Assembly: GCA_965247385.1 (NCBI GenBank)
Contig: CBDFHG010000002.1
Span: forward strand, 1,364,001 to 1,428,000
DNA: 64,000 nt
Direction of reading: 5' to 3'
Source of the DNA: Thermohalobaculum sp965247385
Lineage (GTDB): Bacteria > Pseudomonadota > Alphaproteobacteria > Rhodobacterales > Rhodobacteraceae
Shown: piece after piece, positions 1 through 8,647 of the stretch
Numbering within the stretch: position 1 is the stretch's first letter
How the letters are laid out: each line of letters starts with the position of its first letter
The notes under the pieces: generated by a model
The model's database searches: none
Told to the model about the DNA's origin: nothing
The model's input: only the letters and a program-made list of their open reading frames with translations
Program-made: the position numbers and the translations under genes

Positions 1-285
1 AGGCGGCGCAGGCCATCCATGCGGCATTGGCCGCGACTGCGGCGGTTGGCGGGATCGAGGTCGCAGGCGAGCCCCTGGCGGCGCGGGCCGGGATCGCGAC
101 CGGGCAGGTGGTGATCGGCGACATGGGAGCTGCGAGCCGCGATGTCGTTGGCCCGGCTGTTGCATTCACGCAACCAGCGGGCCGATGCGGTTGCATGCCT
201 GGAACCGGTGTTCAACCAGTTTACCGAGAGCCTGGATTCCAAGGACCTGCGCCAAGCGAGAAACTTGTTGTCCGAGTTGGCATAA
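1..285 (+). pseudogene. Remnant of a class III nucleotide cyclase (internally deleted, runs off left edge)
   Basis: Frame 3, open from the window edge, reads GIATGQVVIGD followed by VVG, which resembles the catalytic core of class III adenylate/guanylate cyclases. From about 139 to the TAA at 283-285, frame 1 reads SLARLL and then a tail ending QARNLLSELA. That tail resembles the extreme C-terminus of large cyclases that carry ATPase/TPR regions. The two pieces are in different frames, and the several hundred residues expected between them are missing, so an internal deletion near 140-150 has joined core to tail. The frame-3 ORF continues to 476 but the part after about 160 looks non-coding. 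Function lost; confidence is moderate because only about 95 codons are recognisable. Confidence 0.55.
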
Positions 286-472
286 AAGGGCGGACTAGTT
301 TCGTAAAAATCGCCAAACGGGTGTTTTCAGTATACCATTTGCAACCAATACAGGTGAATTCTGTGAGCTTGAGGCAACGTAACGTCATACGAATGGCGCC
401 GAAGGGACTCGTCCCCGGTGACAAGCGGCATTATCCTGCTATCGTGAAGGACGAGACTGGCGAAAGACCAAG

Positions 473-1282
473 ATGATCCACCACGAAACCTCGCTAAAGG
501 CACAGTTCTATCTGACAACGCCACAGCCTTGCGCCTATCTGACCGGGCGCGAGGAGCGGAAGGTGTTTACCACATTGCAGGGTGCCACCGCCGTCGACGT
601 GAACAATACGTTGTCGCTGAAGGGGTTTCGCCGCAGCCAGTCGGTGATCTACCGACCGGCTTGCGTCGACTGCTCGGCCTGCATGTCGATCCGCATCCCG
701 GTGGAACAGTTCCGGACCTCGCGTTCCCAGCGGCGAATCCTGCGGCGCAACGCGGATTTAGTGCGCCGCCCCTGTGAAGCCTGTGCAACCGAGACCCAGT
801 TCGATCTGTTCCGCCGCTACCTGGAAGACCGCCATTCCAGCGGCGGCATGGCCGATATGGATGCCTTCGACTTCGCCAGCATGGTCGACGAGACACCGAT
901 CAACAGCACGATCGTCGAATATGCGCTGGAGGACCGCGAGACCGGCACCCAACGCCTGATCGGCGCCTGCCTGAGTGACATTCTGGGCGAAGGGCTGTCG
1001 ATGGTTTACTCGTTCTTCGACCCGGACGAGGCGGAGCGCAGCCTGGGCACCCACATGATCCTCGACCACATCCAGTTGGCGGGCGAGATGGGTCTGCCTC
1101 ATGTCTATCTGGGCTACTGGGTGCCGGGCAGTCCGAAGATGGATTACAAGATCGGCTACCGCCCGTTCGAGCTGTGCGACGGCGCCAATTGGCACCGTTT
1201 CACCAGCCGCAAGGAGTATCAGACCTGGCGCAGCCGTCACAAGCGGCCAATCGCGATCCGCTGGCCTGTTAGAGCACGATGA
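473..1282 (+). CDS. bpt: Aspartate/glutamate leucyltransferase (bacterial N-end rule transferase)
   Basis: Transfers leucine from Leu-tRNA to N-terminal Asp or Glu of proteins, marking them for ClpAP/ClpS degradation in the cytoplasm. The 269-residue product has the usual family length. The N-terminal region contains the cysteine-rich block YRPACVDCSAC at about residues 61-71 and then RIPV. The C-terminal acyltransferase fold contains SMVYSFFDP, GTHMILDHI, YLGYWVPGSPKMDYK and the usual GYRPFE. Start is the ATG at 473. The last three codons (RAR) lie in a short sequence, 1269-1290, that recurs near 33646, so the extreme C-terminus may have been altered by an old rearrangement. Probably monocistronic. 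Confidence 0.93.
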   Translation: MIHHETSLKAQFYLTTPQPCAYLTGREERKVFTTLQGATAVDVNNTLSLKGFRRSQSVIYRPACVDCSACMSIRIPVEQFRTSRSQRRILRRNADLVRRPCEACATETQFDLFRRYLEDRHSSGGMADMDAFDFASMVDETPINSTIVEYALEDRETGTQRLIGACLSDILGEGLSMVYSFFDPDEAERSLGTHMILDHIQLAGEMGLPHVYLGYWVPGSPKMDYKIGYRPFELCDGANWHRFTSRKEYQTWRSRHKRPIAIRWPVRAR

Positions 1283-1298
1283 GGTCAAGGTCGGCGTC

Positions 1299-1640
1299 TC
1301 AGTTATGGAAGGCGGCCAGGATCACGGCATCGACGACCAGGCGCGTCGCCGAGCGGATCAGCAGGATTTCCCCATCGACTGCGCCGTAAACGTATCCATA
1401 GGGCCGCGGCGACAGGTCGTAGTCGCGCCAATTCGACAGAGGGCGGAAGTAGACATCGCTGGGAAGCGCGCGCCCTTTGGTCCACTTCTTGCTCTGGCCC
1501 GGCGGGACACAGCCCTTGTTCGCCAGCCCCGGCGGGCAGAATTTTTGCCCCGCGGCAGCAGGCAGCGGCGTGGTCGCAACAGACAACGCGGTGACGGAGG
1601 CAAGCAGCGCAGCACCGATGATCCGGATGGGTTTCATCAT
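1299..1640 (-). CDS. Exported RcnB-like small protein
   Basis: A 113-residue protein with an N-terminal signal peptide (MMKPIRIIGAALLASVTAL, cleavage likely after PAAA). The mature part starts QKFCPPGLANKGCVPPGQ and then has YFRPL, PYGYVYGAVDGEILLI and TRLVVDAV. This CPPG..KGCVPPGQ plus GY.Y..VDG.ILLI arrangement is seen in alphaproteobacterial RcnB/DUF-type periplasmic proteins. Role in metal homeostasis is a family-level guess only. Start chosen at the first of two adjacent ATGs, 1640, which follows GGGAG; a GTG further up at 1661 is possible. It is convergent with bpt, with 16 bp between stops. Confidence 0.6.
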   Translation of the reverse strand: MMKPIRIIGAALLASVTALSVATTPLPAAAGQKFCPPGLANKGCVPPGQSKKWTKGRALPSDVYFRPLSNWRDYDLSPRPYGYVYGAVDGEILLIRSATRLVVDAVILAAFHN

Positions 1641-1781
1641 TTTGCTCCCGGTTCTTGTCACATCAGGGAATTCCGAAAGAGTTTATCATTTTGAATGCAC
1701 CAGAGTCCCAAATCCAATTTATCACCTCAAATTCATGTGTCGAATCCGCCCGGCATTGTTCCGGCGTTCTTGTTTAATGAA

Positions 1782-2811
1782 GGCTCAGTTTACAAAACGT
1801 ATGCGTTCAAGGTGTGTTCTTTTTGAGTTCAAGGAGATAGCGAATGCCAATGGATAATGAATACTTTCAGGACTGGCTTTCGGTGATAGATAATCTCGGC
1901 GATGCGCAGCGCGCTGAGGCTGAAGCGGTGCTTTTGGGGCGGTGCGAGGCGGTTTCCTCGCTTGCCGCAGTCGAACTTGCGGCGGACGATGACAGGTGCT
2001 GCCCGCATTGCGAGCGCACCCGGTGCAGTATCACGGGGCAAGGCACGTGGCCTGCGCCGCTATCAGTGCAAGAACTGTCGGCGCACATTCAACGCGGCCA
2101 CCGGCACCCGCTTGTCCGGACTTCCCTACAAAAGATCGCTGGCTGACCTTTGGCGGATGCCTGGCTGCGGGAGAAACGGTTCGGGCGTCAGCGGCGCGCT
2201 GCACCCTTGCCGTCAACACGGCCTTTCGCTGGCGACACCGGTTTTTGCCGGCCACAAGGCAGGCCCCGCAAAAACTCAAAGGGCTAGTCGAGGTCGATGA
2301 AACCTGTGTTCTGGAGAGCCATAAGGGACAGCGCAAATTGGAACGCAAGCCCCGCAAACGGGGCGGCAAGGCCAGCAAAGCGCGGCCTGTCATGCGAACA
2401 GGTGCCGGTTCTGGTGGCCGCCGACCGTAGCGGCACGACATTCAGCACGGTTCTGCCCACAGTGACTGCCGACACGCTGAAACAGGCGATCAGCCCGGTC
2501 GACAGGGACATCGTGCTTGTGTCCGACGGTTGTCAAAGCTATCGGCCATGCGCGGCGGCAATGGGTGTTCGCCATGAAGCCCTCAATCTGTCCGCCGGCG
2601 AACGGGTCCGTGGTGCCTTTCATATTCAGACTGTCAACAGCCGCCATAGCCAACTGAAAGATTTCCTGCGCTGCTACCGTGGCATCGCAACAAAATATCT
2701 CGGCAACTACCTGCAATGGTTCCATCTCATCAAACTGGCACCACAGCCTTCGTCGCGAGCCTGTCTTGCCGCCGCAATCGCAAACCGTGCATACGATTCG
2801 TAAACTGAGCC
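1782..2811 (+). mobile_element. IS1595-family insertion sequence, 1030 bp, inactive
   Basis: Ends are inverted repeats of about 24 bp: the left end begins GGCTCAGTTTAC (1782) and the right end finishes GTAAACTGAGCC (2811), with two mismatches over the outer 24 bases. The element is flanked by an exact 8-bp direct repeat TTAATGAA at 1774-1781 and 2812-2819, the target duplication size typical of the IS1595 family. The transposase inside is broken by frameshifts. Intact target duplications show that the element arrived by transposition and has not since been excised or recombined. Confidence 0.9.
1844..2803 (+). pseudogene. IS1595-family transposase, at least three frameshifts
   Basis: Recognisable pieces lie in successive frames. 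From 1844: start MPMDNEYFQDWLSVID, first zinc-ribbon pair CPHCERTRC. About 2040-2110 in another frame: second pair GLRRYQCKNCRRTFN. About 2110-2390 in the third frame: AARCTLAVNTAFRWRHRF and the first catalytic region KGLVEVDETCVLESHKG. About 2390-2803: VPVLVAADRSGTTF, the second catalytic aspartate in DIVLVSDGCQSY, then HIQTVNSRHSQLKDFL and GNYLQWFHL. Order and motifs match ISXO2-like IS1595 transposases with an N-terminal zinc ribbon. No single frame can give the protein. Confidence 0.85.
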
Positions 2812-2820
2812 TTAATGAAA

Positions 2821-2993
2821 GGGAGTTATATCGAATTGTCACATTGACCATATGGTTGACGCCGGCCGACAGGAGAGTCGGCATAGATTTGACACTGAGT
2901 TAGCTGCATTCTTGCTCAATTACAGGGCTTAACGCTGGAAATTTATGATCCCGATGAATGAAGGGGTAAATGTGACAATTCGATATAACTCCC
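2821..2993. mobile_element. 173-bp MITE with IS1595-type ends
   Basis: The left end 2821-2849 begins GGGAGTTATATCGAATTG. The right end 2965-2993 is its reverse complement with a single mismatch over 29 bases. The element is flanked by exact 8-bp direct repeats TAATGAAA at 2813-2820 and 2994-3001. It has no coding capacity. The outer bases resemble the ends of the restriction-modification transposon at 40856-43523 (GGGATTTATATACTTAATTG), so it is probably a non-autonomous derivative of that IS1595 branch. Its insertion places an in-frame stop for the truncated reading frame at 2993-3175. Confidence 0.85.
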
Positions 2994-3175
2994 TAATGAA
3001 AGGCCGCGCTGAAGCGGTGCGCCGCCACGACATAGAGTGTGCCGTCCGCGCGCGGAACGGCGATGTCGCGGAACCCGGCCGGGCCGGCGGCGAGGAGAGC
3101 CGCGTCGGTGTAACCTGGCGGGCGGTGCCCCGCGAGGCGGCCGAGCAGGCCCTCGAGGAAGCCGCCCGGGTTCAT
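2993..3175 (-). pseudogene. Truncated PilQ-like ATPase N-terminus (copy 1)
   Basis: Sixty codons from ATG 3175, overlapping the stop of the upstream pilP-like gene as ATGA. It reads FLEGLLGRLAG, GYTDAAL, GFRDIAVPRADG and VVAAHRFSAAFH, then stops at a TAG that falls on the target-duplication/MITE junction. Copy 2 at 12477 has the same sequence and continues for about 65 further codons. Order after a PilP-like gene and the copy-2 continuation suggest the N-terminus of a type II/IV secretion (PilQ/TraJ-type) ATPase. No nucleotide-binding motif is present, so this is a fragment. Confidence 0.55.
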
Positions 3176-3849
3176 TCGGCCAGCCCCTCGAAATTGTCCG
3201 GCGCGCCCGGCAGCGGGACGAGCCAGCGCTCGCCGCCGACGTCGTCGTGGACCCGGACGCCGGTCTCCGTGATCTCCGCGACCGTCTCGCCCGAGGCCAG
3301 GACATCGCCGGGCGCCAGCTCGTGCTGACCGTCCGATCCCATTACCAGTGCCCGGCACGGGGCGGGGGGCGCGCACCAGATCGCAACCACGCGCATCTCC
3401 GCGTGCGCGAGCAGCTGCTCGATGCGGGCGTCGGCGATGACCAGATCCGCCTTGAGGGCGGCGATCCGCGCGGCGTGGTATTCGCTGTCATCCGGGGCAT
3501 CGGGCGGCGGTGGGGCCAGCGCCGCCGCCACCCGGGCATGATGCTCGGTGATCTCCGCCATCAGCCGGGCGCGGTCGCGGCAGAGCCCGAGCGCAATCCG
3601 CGCCCGCTCGGCCGCATGCAGCACCGCGCCGGCGGACCCGGCTGAAAGCGCCGCCGTGAGAGCCGCCTCCGGACAGGCCGGAGACACAAGCAGAAGGACC
3701 GGATCAGGAGAAGAGCGGGTCTGGGTGGACTCCATGCCGGAGGGCGGTGCGGCGTCTTGCGGCGCCTGGGCGAGGCCCGGCGCCGGCCCGGCCAGGAGCG
3801 CGGCGAGGGCGGAGGCGGAGAGGACGGCGAGAGCGCGTGTTCGCCATGT
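3172..3849 (-). pseudogene. PilP-like secreted coiled-coil protein, start lost or uncertain (copy 1)
   Basis: The frame contains a signal-peptide-like segment LAVLSASALAALLAGPAPG, a variable linker, a coiled coil (AARIAALKADLVIADARIEQ) and a C-terminal domain reading ELAPGDVLASGETVAEITET and GERWLVPLP. Secreted protein plus coiled coil plus small C-terminal domain, followed directly by a possible ATPase gene, is the pilP-pilQ arrangement of type IVb (thin) conjugative pili. The only nearby ATG (3847-3845) is one base out of frame with the signal peptide, and no good alternative start is visible, so the gene may be frameshifted at its 5' end. A much longer open frame to 4707 is the antisense shadow of the DUF1640 region. 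PilP assignment is inference. Confidence 0.45.
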
Positions 3850-4038
3850 GTCCCCGAATGTTCGCGCTTTGTCGGGCCGCCCGTGCCCGCGCGCCGGTCC
3901 CACTGGATGGGAGATCGGCGAGAGAGACGCCGGGGCCAGGGCAGGGCGCGGAGGGTGGCCGGACAGGCTTTGACGCGGGCGCGCGGAGCGTATATCCTTT
4001 TGGCGCGCGGCGGACGCGATTGGCAGGAGACGGCAAGG

Positions 4039-4568
4039 ATGACCATGGCGTTCGATACTCTCAAGGCGATGAAGCGGCTCACCGCCACTGGCGTCGAAGA
4101 GGCGCAGGCCGAGGCCATTATCGAAACCGTTGGCGGCGCCATGACCGAAACCCTCGCCACGAAGGACGATCTCGCGCTCCTCAAGGCCGACCTCACCGCG
4201 GAGAGCGCCGCGGGGACCGCCGAACTCGACGCAGGGATCGCCGGTGCCGAGTCCCGGCTTGAGAGAAGATCGAAAGCCTGCGTGGGGATATCGCCGGTGC
4301 CGCCGCCGAGGCCCGCGCGGGGATCGCCGAGGTGCGCGGGGAGATCGCCGGCACCGAGTCCCGGCTTGAGACGAAGATCGCCGAGGTGCGCACGGAGATC
4401 GCCGAGGTGCGGGGGGATATCGCCGGCACCGAGTCCCGGCTTGAGACGAAAATCGAAAGCCTGCGCACGGAGATCGCCGAGGGCCAGACCACGCAGTTGC
4501 GCTGGATGGTCGGCTGCATGGTCGCGATCGCGGGCGTGATCGTCTCGGCGCTCCTGCTCGGCACCTGA
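4039..4568 (+). pseudogene. DUF1640-like coiled-coil membrane-anchored protein, frameshifted (copy 1)
   Basis: Starts at ATG 4039 with AGGAGA just upstream and reads MTMAFDTLKAMKRLTATGVE, EAQAEAIIETVGGAMTE, LATKDDLALLKADLTAE. At about 4265 the motif SRLETKI loses one base, so the rest continues in another frame (4332-4568). That part contains repeated ESRLETKI and TEIAEVRGDIAG units and a C-terminal membrane segment WMVGCMVAIAGVIVSALLLG. Compared with the intact copy at 9350-9739 it also has extra internal repeat units. DUF1640 proteins (CCDC90/MCUR1-like) are coiled coils with a terminal membrane anchor; bacterial role unknown. Confidence 0.75.
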
Positions 4569-4726
4569 GCGGGCGGGGGGCGCGCCGCCGCGCCGGATAT
4601 CCGCCGGCGCTTCGAGGCGCCGCTTTATACACATCATGAAGAACACCTTCCTCTTCGGGAAGAGGCGCCGGGGGCATGTTCGCCAAAACAGCCGCCCGCG
4701 GCGCCACCCCGCCAGTTACAAGCCTT

Positions 4727-5302
4727 TCAGCAGACCAGCCTGCCGGTCTCCGGATTGTATTGGGCGCGTGACCCCGACAACTGGTCGGCTGGCGTGACGA
4801 CGGCGCGAAACTCCGCGCCCGCCGCCGCCTCGCCCGGTAGAGCAGTAGCGATCCCCGCGCCCTTCACCGGGGTTGTTGCTGTCAGCCGACGGTAGCGGGT
4901 GGTCATGACATAGTCCTTGGCGGGGCCCTTCACATCCCACCGGCTGAGCCAGGTACCGATATCCCCCTCGGGGCCGAACTCGTAACTGACGCGGTAGTCG
5001 TCTTCTCCGCAAAGATGGGTCGCTTCGGGTTCCTCGGCGGTGAAATCGTGGAATGGGCGGTCGTCCTCGTAGCGCACCTCGATCCGGCCCTGACCGGGAA
5101 AGCGCCATAGCGAGACCCGGCCCGAATCGTAACTGGCGCCGCGAAATTGCAGCACGCCCTGCTCGCGGCAGGTCAGGCCTTCGCCGTCGGGGACAAAGGC
5201 ACATTCACCCCAGAATTCGCCGATCACGCCCTCGGGCACGTTCTCGATGATCCGCATCATCTGCCAGTGACCGCGAAACCAGCCTTGAGTTGCTATTGTC
5301 AT
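4727..5302 (-). CDS. DUF6314-family protein with a replaced C-terminus
   Basis: Residues 1 to about 140 (WFRGHWQMMRIIENV, GEFWGECAFVP, VSLWRFPGQG, PFHDF, HLCGEDDYRV, WDVKGPAKDY, TTRYRR) look like a complete small DUF6314 protein of unknown function, common in this bacterial group. After about residue 160 the frame runs into sequence identical in type to the lipoprotein at 8648-9202 (VVTPADQLSG, QYN.ETGRLV) and stops early. The C-terminal 50 or so residues are therefore foreign, added by the inverted duplication. It is divergent from purB, with 50 bp between starts. Confidence 0.7.
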   Translation of the reverse strand: MTIATQGWFRGHWQMMRIIENVPEGVIGEFWGECAFVPDGEGLTCREQGVLQFRGASYDSGRVSLWRFPGQGRIEVRYEDDRPFHDFTAEEPEATHLCGEDDYRVSYEFGPEGDIGTWLSRWDVKGPAKDYVMTTRYRRLTATTPVKGAGIATALPGEAAAGAEFRAVVTPADQLSGSRAQYNPETGRLVC

Positions 5303-5352
5303 GGGCCTTTGCTACCCCGCCGGGCAAGGCCCTTGCAATGAAAGTGACACGC

Positions 5353-6672
5353 ATGATCCCTCGCTATTCGCGCCCCGAGATGGTGGCCATCTGGTCGCCC
5401 GAGACCAAGTTCCGCATCTGGTTCGAGATCGAGGCCCATGCCTGCGACGCGCAGGCGGCCCTGGGGGTGATCCCGAAAGCGGCCGCCGAGGCGGTGTGGA
5501 AGGCCGGTGAGGCGGAGTTCAACGTCGCCCGGATCGACGAGATCGAGCGCGAGGTAAAGCACGACGTCATCGCCTTCCTGACGCATCTGTCCGAACATGT
5601 CGGGCCTGAGGCGCGGTTCGTGCATCAGGGCATGACCTCGTCGGACGTGCTCGACACATGCTTCAACGTGCAGCTTGTCCGGGCCACCGACATCCTGCTG
5701 GACGACATGGACAAGCTGCTGGCGGCGCTCAAGCGCCGCGCCTTCGAGCACAAGGACACGGTCTGCATCGGGCGCAGCCACGCCGTCCATGCCGAACCGG
5801 TGACCTTCGGCCTGAAGATGGCGCAGGCCTATGCCGAGATGGACCGCAACCGGGCGCGCCTGGTGGCAGCGCGGGCCGAGGTGGCGACCTGCGCGATTTC
5901 GGGCGCGGTCGGCACGTTTGCCAATATCGACCCGGCGGTCGAGGCGCATGTGGCCAAGGCGATGGGGCTGGGCATCGAGCCGACCTCGACCCAGGTGATC
6001 CCGCGCGATCGGCACGCGATGTATTTCTCGACCTTGGGCGTCATCGCCTCGTCGATCGAGCGAATTGCCACCGAGATCCGGCATTTGCAACGCACCGAGG
6101 TGCTGGAGGCGGAGGAATATTTCTCGCCCGGCCAGAAGGGCTCGAGCGCCATGCCGCACAAGCGCAACCCGGTGCTGACCGAGAACCTGACCGGGCTGGC
6201 GCGCATGGTGCGGGCCTATGCGATCCCGGCGATGGAGAACGTGGCGCTGTGGCACGAGCGGGATATTTCGCACTCGTCGGTCGAGCGCAATATCGGGCCC
6301 GATGCAACCGTGACGCTGGATTTCGCCCTGTCGCGGCTGACCGGGGTGATCGACAAGCTGTTGGTCTACCCGGAAAACATGGACGCCAACCTCAACAAAT
6401 TCCGCGGGCTGGTGCATTCGCAGCGGGTGCTTCTGGCACTGACCCAGAAGGGTGTGAGCCGCGAGGACAGCTACCGGCTGGTGCAGCGCAACGCGATGAA
6501 GGTCTGGGAACAGGGCGCCGATTTCATGGCCGAGTTGAAGGCCGACCCGGAGGTCGCGGCAGCGTTGAGCAAGACGGAGATCGAGGAGAATTTCGACCTC
6601 GGCTACCACACCAAGCATGTGGGCACGATTTTTGACAGAGTCTTTCACGCAAAAACTCGGCCAAAATCCTAA
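5353..6672 (+). CDS. purB: Adenylosuccinate lyase
   Basis: Catalyses two fumarate-releasing steps in purine synthesis: SAICAR to AICAR and adenylosuccinate to AMP. The 439-residue product starts MIPRYSRPEMVAIW. It contains the N-terminal EIEREVKHDVIAFL, HQGMTSSDVLDT, the catalytic-histidine region GRSHAVHAEPVTFGLK, and the fumarase/aspartase superfamily signature GSSAMPHKRNP (residues about 263-273). Start at 5353 matches the family N-terminus; in-frame ATG 5338 is possible. It stands apart from purC-S-Q-L, within the rearranged region, and is flanked by inverted duplications and an IS1380 inserted 34 bp after its stop. It appears intact. Confidence 0.95.
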   Translation: MIPRYSRPEMVAIWSPETKFRIWFEIEAHACDAQAALGVIPKAAAEAVWKAGEAEFNVARIDEIEREVKHDVIAFLTHLSEHVGPEARFVHQGMTSSDVLDTCFNVQLVRATDILLDDMDKLLAALKRRAFEHKDTVCIGRSHAVHAEPVTFGLKMAQAYAEMDRNRARLVAARAEVATCAISGAVGTFANIDPAVEAHVAKAMGLGIEPTSTQVIPRDRHAMYFSTLGVIASSIERIATEIRHLQRTEVLEAEEYFSPGQKGSSAMPHKRNPVLTENLTGLARMVRAYAIPAMENVALWHERDISHSSVERNIGPDATVTLDFALSRLTGVIDKLLVYPENMDANLNKFRGLVHSQRVLLALTQKGVSREDSYRLVQRNAMKVWEQGADFMAELKADPEVAAALSKTEIEENFDLGYHTKHVGTIFDRVFHAKTRPKS

Positions 6673-6688
6673 CCTGAAAAGGATTTTT
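6663..6688 (+). terminator. Probable purB terminator
   Basis: Overlapping the purB stop, AAAATCC is followed 11 bases later by GGATTTT and then CG. The stem is short (6-7 bp) but T-rich on its 3' side, suiting a weak factor-independent terminator. The IS1380 element starts about 20 bp further on. Confidence 0.45.
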
Positions 6689-6706
6689 CGTTGCGGCTGT
6701 CGATAA

Positions 6707-8553
6707 CCCTGATTCTGGATCAAAAAAGTTGAAATTCCCCGTTGTCTTTGAATCCAAAGGGATTCATGATGATTTTTGCGATCAACTCCATCACCAACGG
6801 GGTGAAAATAACATGGCACAGGGCGTTCTTCCTTTCGAGTACGAAAGCGCGCCGGGCAGCAGCGATCTGACGGGTTTTGCCGGGATTGGTGTTTAGCTTG
6901 ATTTGATTGAGGCATCGGGACTGGCGGCTGCGGTGCGGCGCGAGGTGCGGGTGGCGGGGCGGCAGGGCTGGCTGGATGTGCAGATGATCATCACGGTGAT
7001 CGCACTCAATCTGTGCGGGGGTGATCGGGTCGAGGATCTGGAACGCCTGGAGGCGGACGCCGGCTTTGCCGCGATCATGGAGGCGGTTGAGCGGCGGCTG
7101 TTGGTGCGCCGGGAACGTCGGCAACTGAAGAGCCGGTTTCGGCGCGGCCGCGGGCGCAGCGTGCCTTCGCCGTCGGCTCTGTCGGGCTGGTTGGAACGCT
7201 TCCACGACGCAGGCCAGGAAGATCTGCGGGAGGTCGGGCGTGCCTTCATCCCGCGCCCGTCGGCGGGTCTGCCTGGTCTGCGGCGTGTCGATCAGGCGCT
7301 GGTGTCATTTCTGCAGCGCCATCGCGGGCCGGGCGCGGCGACGCTGGACATGGACGCGACGCTGGTGCAGAGCCACAAGCGCCAGGCGGAATACTGCTAC
7401 AAGAAGTTCAAGGCCTGTCAGCCGTTGAACACCTGGTGGGCGGAACAGCAGGTGATCGTGCATTCCGGGTTCCGCGACGGCAATGTGCCGGCTGGCTATC
7501 GGCAGTTGCAGGTGTTGCAGGCCTCGCTGGCGGCGCTGCCTGGGGGCGTGGACAAGGTCTGTCTGCGCTCGGACACGGCGGGTTATCAGAAGGATCTACT
7601 GCTCTATTGTGGCGAGGGCCGGGACAAGGTTTTCGGGGTGATCGAGTTTGCCGTCGGCGCCAACGTGACGGCGGCGTTCCGGCGCGCCGCCCTGGCCGTG
7701 CCGGAGGCTGAGTGGCGGCCGCTGGATCGTGTTTTCGACGGGCAACGTCAGGAGACCGGCCAGGAGTGGGCGGAGGTCTGCCATGTACCGAGTTGGGCGG
7801 GCGGGAGCAAGACGCGGGCGGATTACCGCTTCCTGGCGATCCGGGAGCCGCTGGAACAGTTGGAGCCTGGCGATGGGGATCAGTTTCCGTTCCCGACCGC
7901 GGCGTTTGCTTTGAGGGGGCGCAGCAAGCTGTTCGCCCTGGTCACCAACCGTGATCTGCCGGGCGATGCGGTGATCTGGTGGTACCGGGAGCGCTGTGGC
8001 AAGAGCGAGGAAGTCCACGCGGTGATGAAGCACGACCTGGCTGGCGGCACCCTGCCCTCGGGTCTGTTCGGAGCCAATGCGGCCTGGTGGGCGATCATGG
8101 TGCTGGCGCATAATCTGAACGCGGTGATGAAGCAACCGGTTCCGGGACCGGCCTGGGTGGCACGGCGGATGAAGGCCTTGCGCCTGGCTCTGATCGCCCT
8201 GCCTGGCCGGGTGATCCGTCATGCGCGGCGGCTGATCATCCGTTTGGCGAGCGAAGCGGGGCTCGATCTGGTGCTGAGCGCCAGGCGGAAGATCCTGGCC
8301 CTGGCGCGCGGCCCGACCTGACGGCTCCGGCCTGCCACGATATCCTTGCTGAAGCGTGATGCCGGCTCCCGGCCATGGCTTCGCCTGGCCAACGGACAGG
8401 CGCGGGACCCGCAAGACGCGTGGCCGCCTTGAGAATATCTCCTCAAGCGCGAAATCCGCGGGAGTGGTGCCCGGGCGCGGGCCGAAAACCCCACAACGGT
8501 GCCCATCGCCGCCCCTGCCGAGGCGCGTCAGGGATTTGGTTCGGGAATCCTGG
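6707..8553 (+). mobile_element. IS1380-family insertion sequence copy A, 1847 bp
   Basis: Left end starts CCCTGATTCTGG, right end finishes GAATCCTGG (reverse complement CCAGGATTC), an imperfect terminal repeat. It is flanked by 4-bp direct repeats ATAA at 6703-6706 and 8554-8557, the size expected for IS1380. Copy B at 9929-11775 has exactly the same length and nearly the same sequence. About 230 bp of non-coding sequence lie between the transposase stop and the right end. Confidence 0.92.
6813..8321 (+). pseudogene. IS1380-family transposase with in-frame amber codon 28 (copy A)
   Basis: ATG 6813 begins MAQGVLPFEYESAPGSSDLT. In the same frame, TAG at 6894-6896 stands where family members have an aromatic residue (GV-stop-LDLIEASG). 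The frame then stays open to 8321 with LDMDATLVQSHKRQAE (first catalytic Asp region), VCLRSDTAGYQKDLL (second Asp), and WWYRERCGKSEEVHAVMKHD (catalytic Glu region), typical of DDE IS1380 transposases. Translation could only restart at TTG 6903. Identical defect in copy B. Confidence 0.85.
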
Positions 8554-8647
8554 ATAACAAACTGAGTTGACCGGTTTATGTACCATAGCGGGGCCCCGGA
8601 GGATGGTGATGATGAACGGCATACACACGACACGGAGGGCAAGAATA

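Larger units (their letters stand above)
2994..4806 (+). repeat. Inverted duplication, copy 1 (pilQ/pilP-like fragment, DUF1640 gene, lipoprotein 3' end)
   Basis: This block reappears in reverse complement at 8939-9928 plus 11776-12655, with only scattered differences by eye. Matching landmarks are the pilP-like and pilQ-like reading frames, the divergent promoter region, the DUF1640 gene, a downstream hairpin region containing CCTCTTC, and the 3' part of the lipoprotein gene. In copy 1 most of the lipoprotein tail after GRLV has been deleted down to its last few codons. The two copies enclose purB and an IS1380 element. Confidence 0.85.

Noticed and set aside
3850..4707. Long open frame upstream of the pilP-like protein giving a 511-residue product
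   Set aside because: It is the antisense of the DUF1640 coiled-coil gene; repeats such as PAPSPGLRR reflect GC-rich antisense reading, and no start or domain is visible.
5299..6915. 538-codon minus-strand open frame
   Set aside because: Exact antisense of purB, which has complete family motifs on the other strand; composition is shadow-like (Arg/His/Gly-rich).
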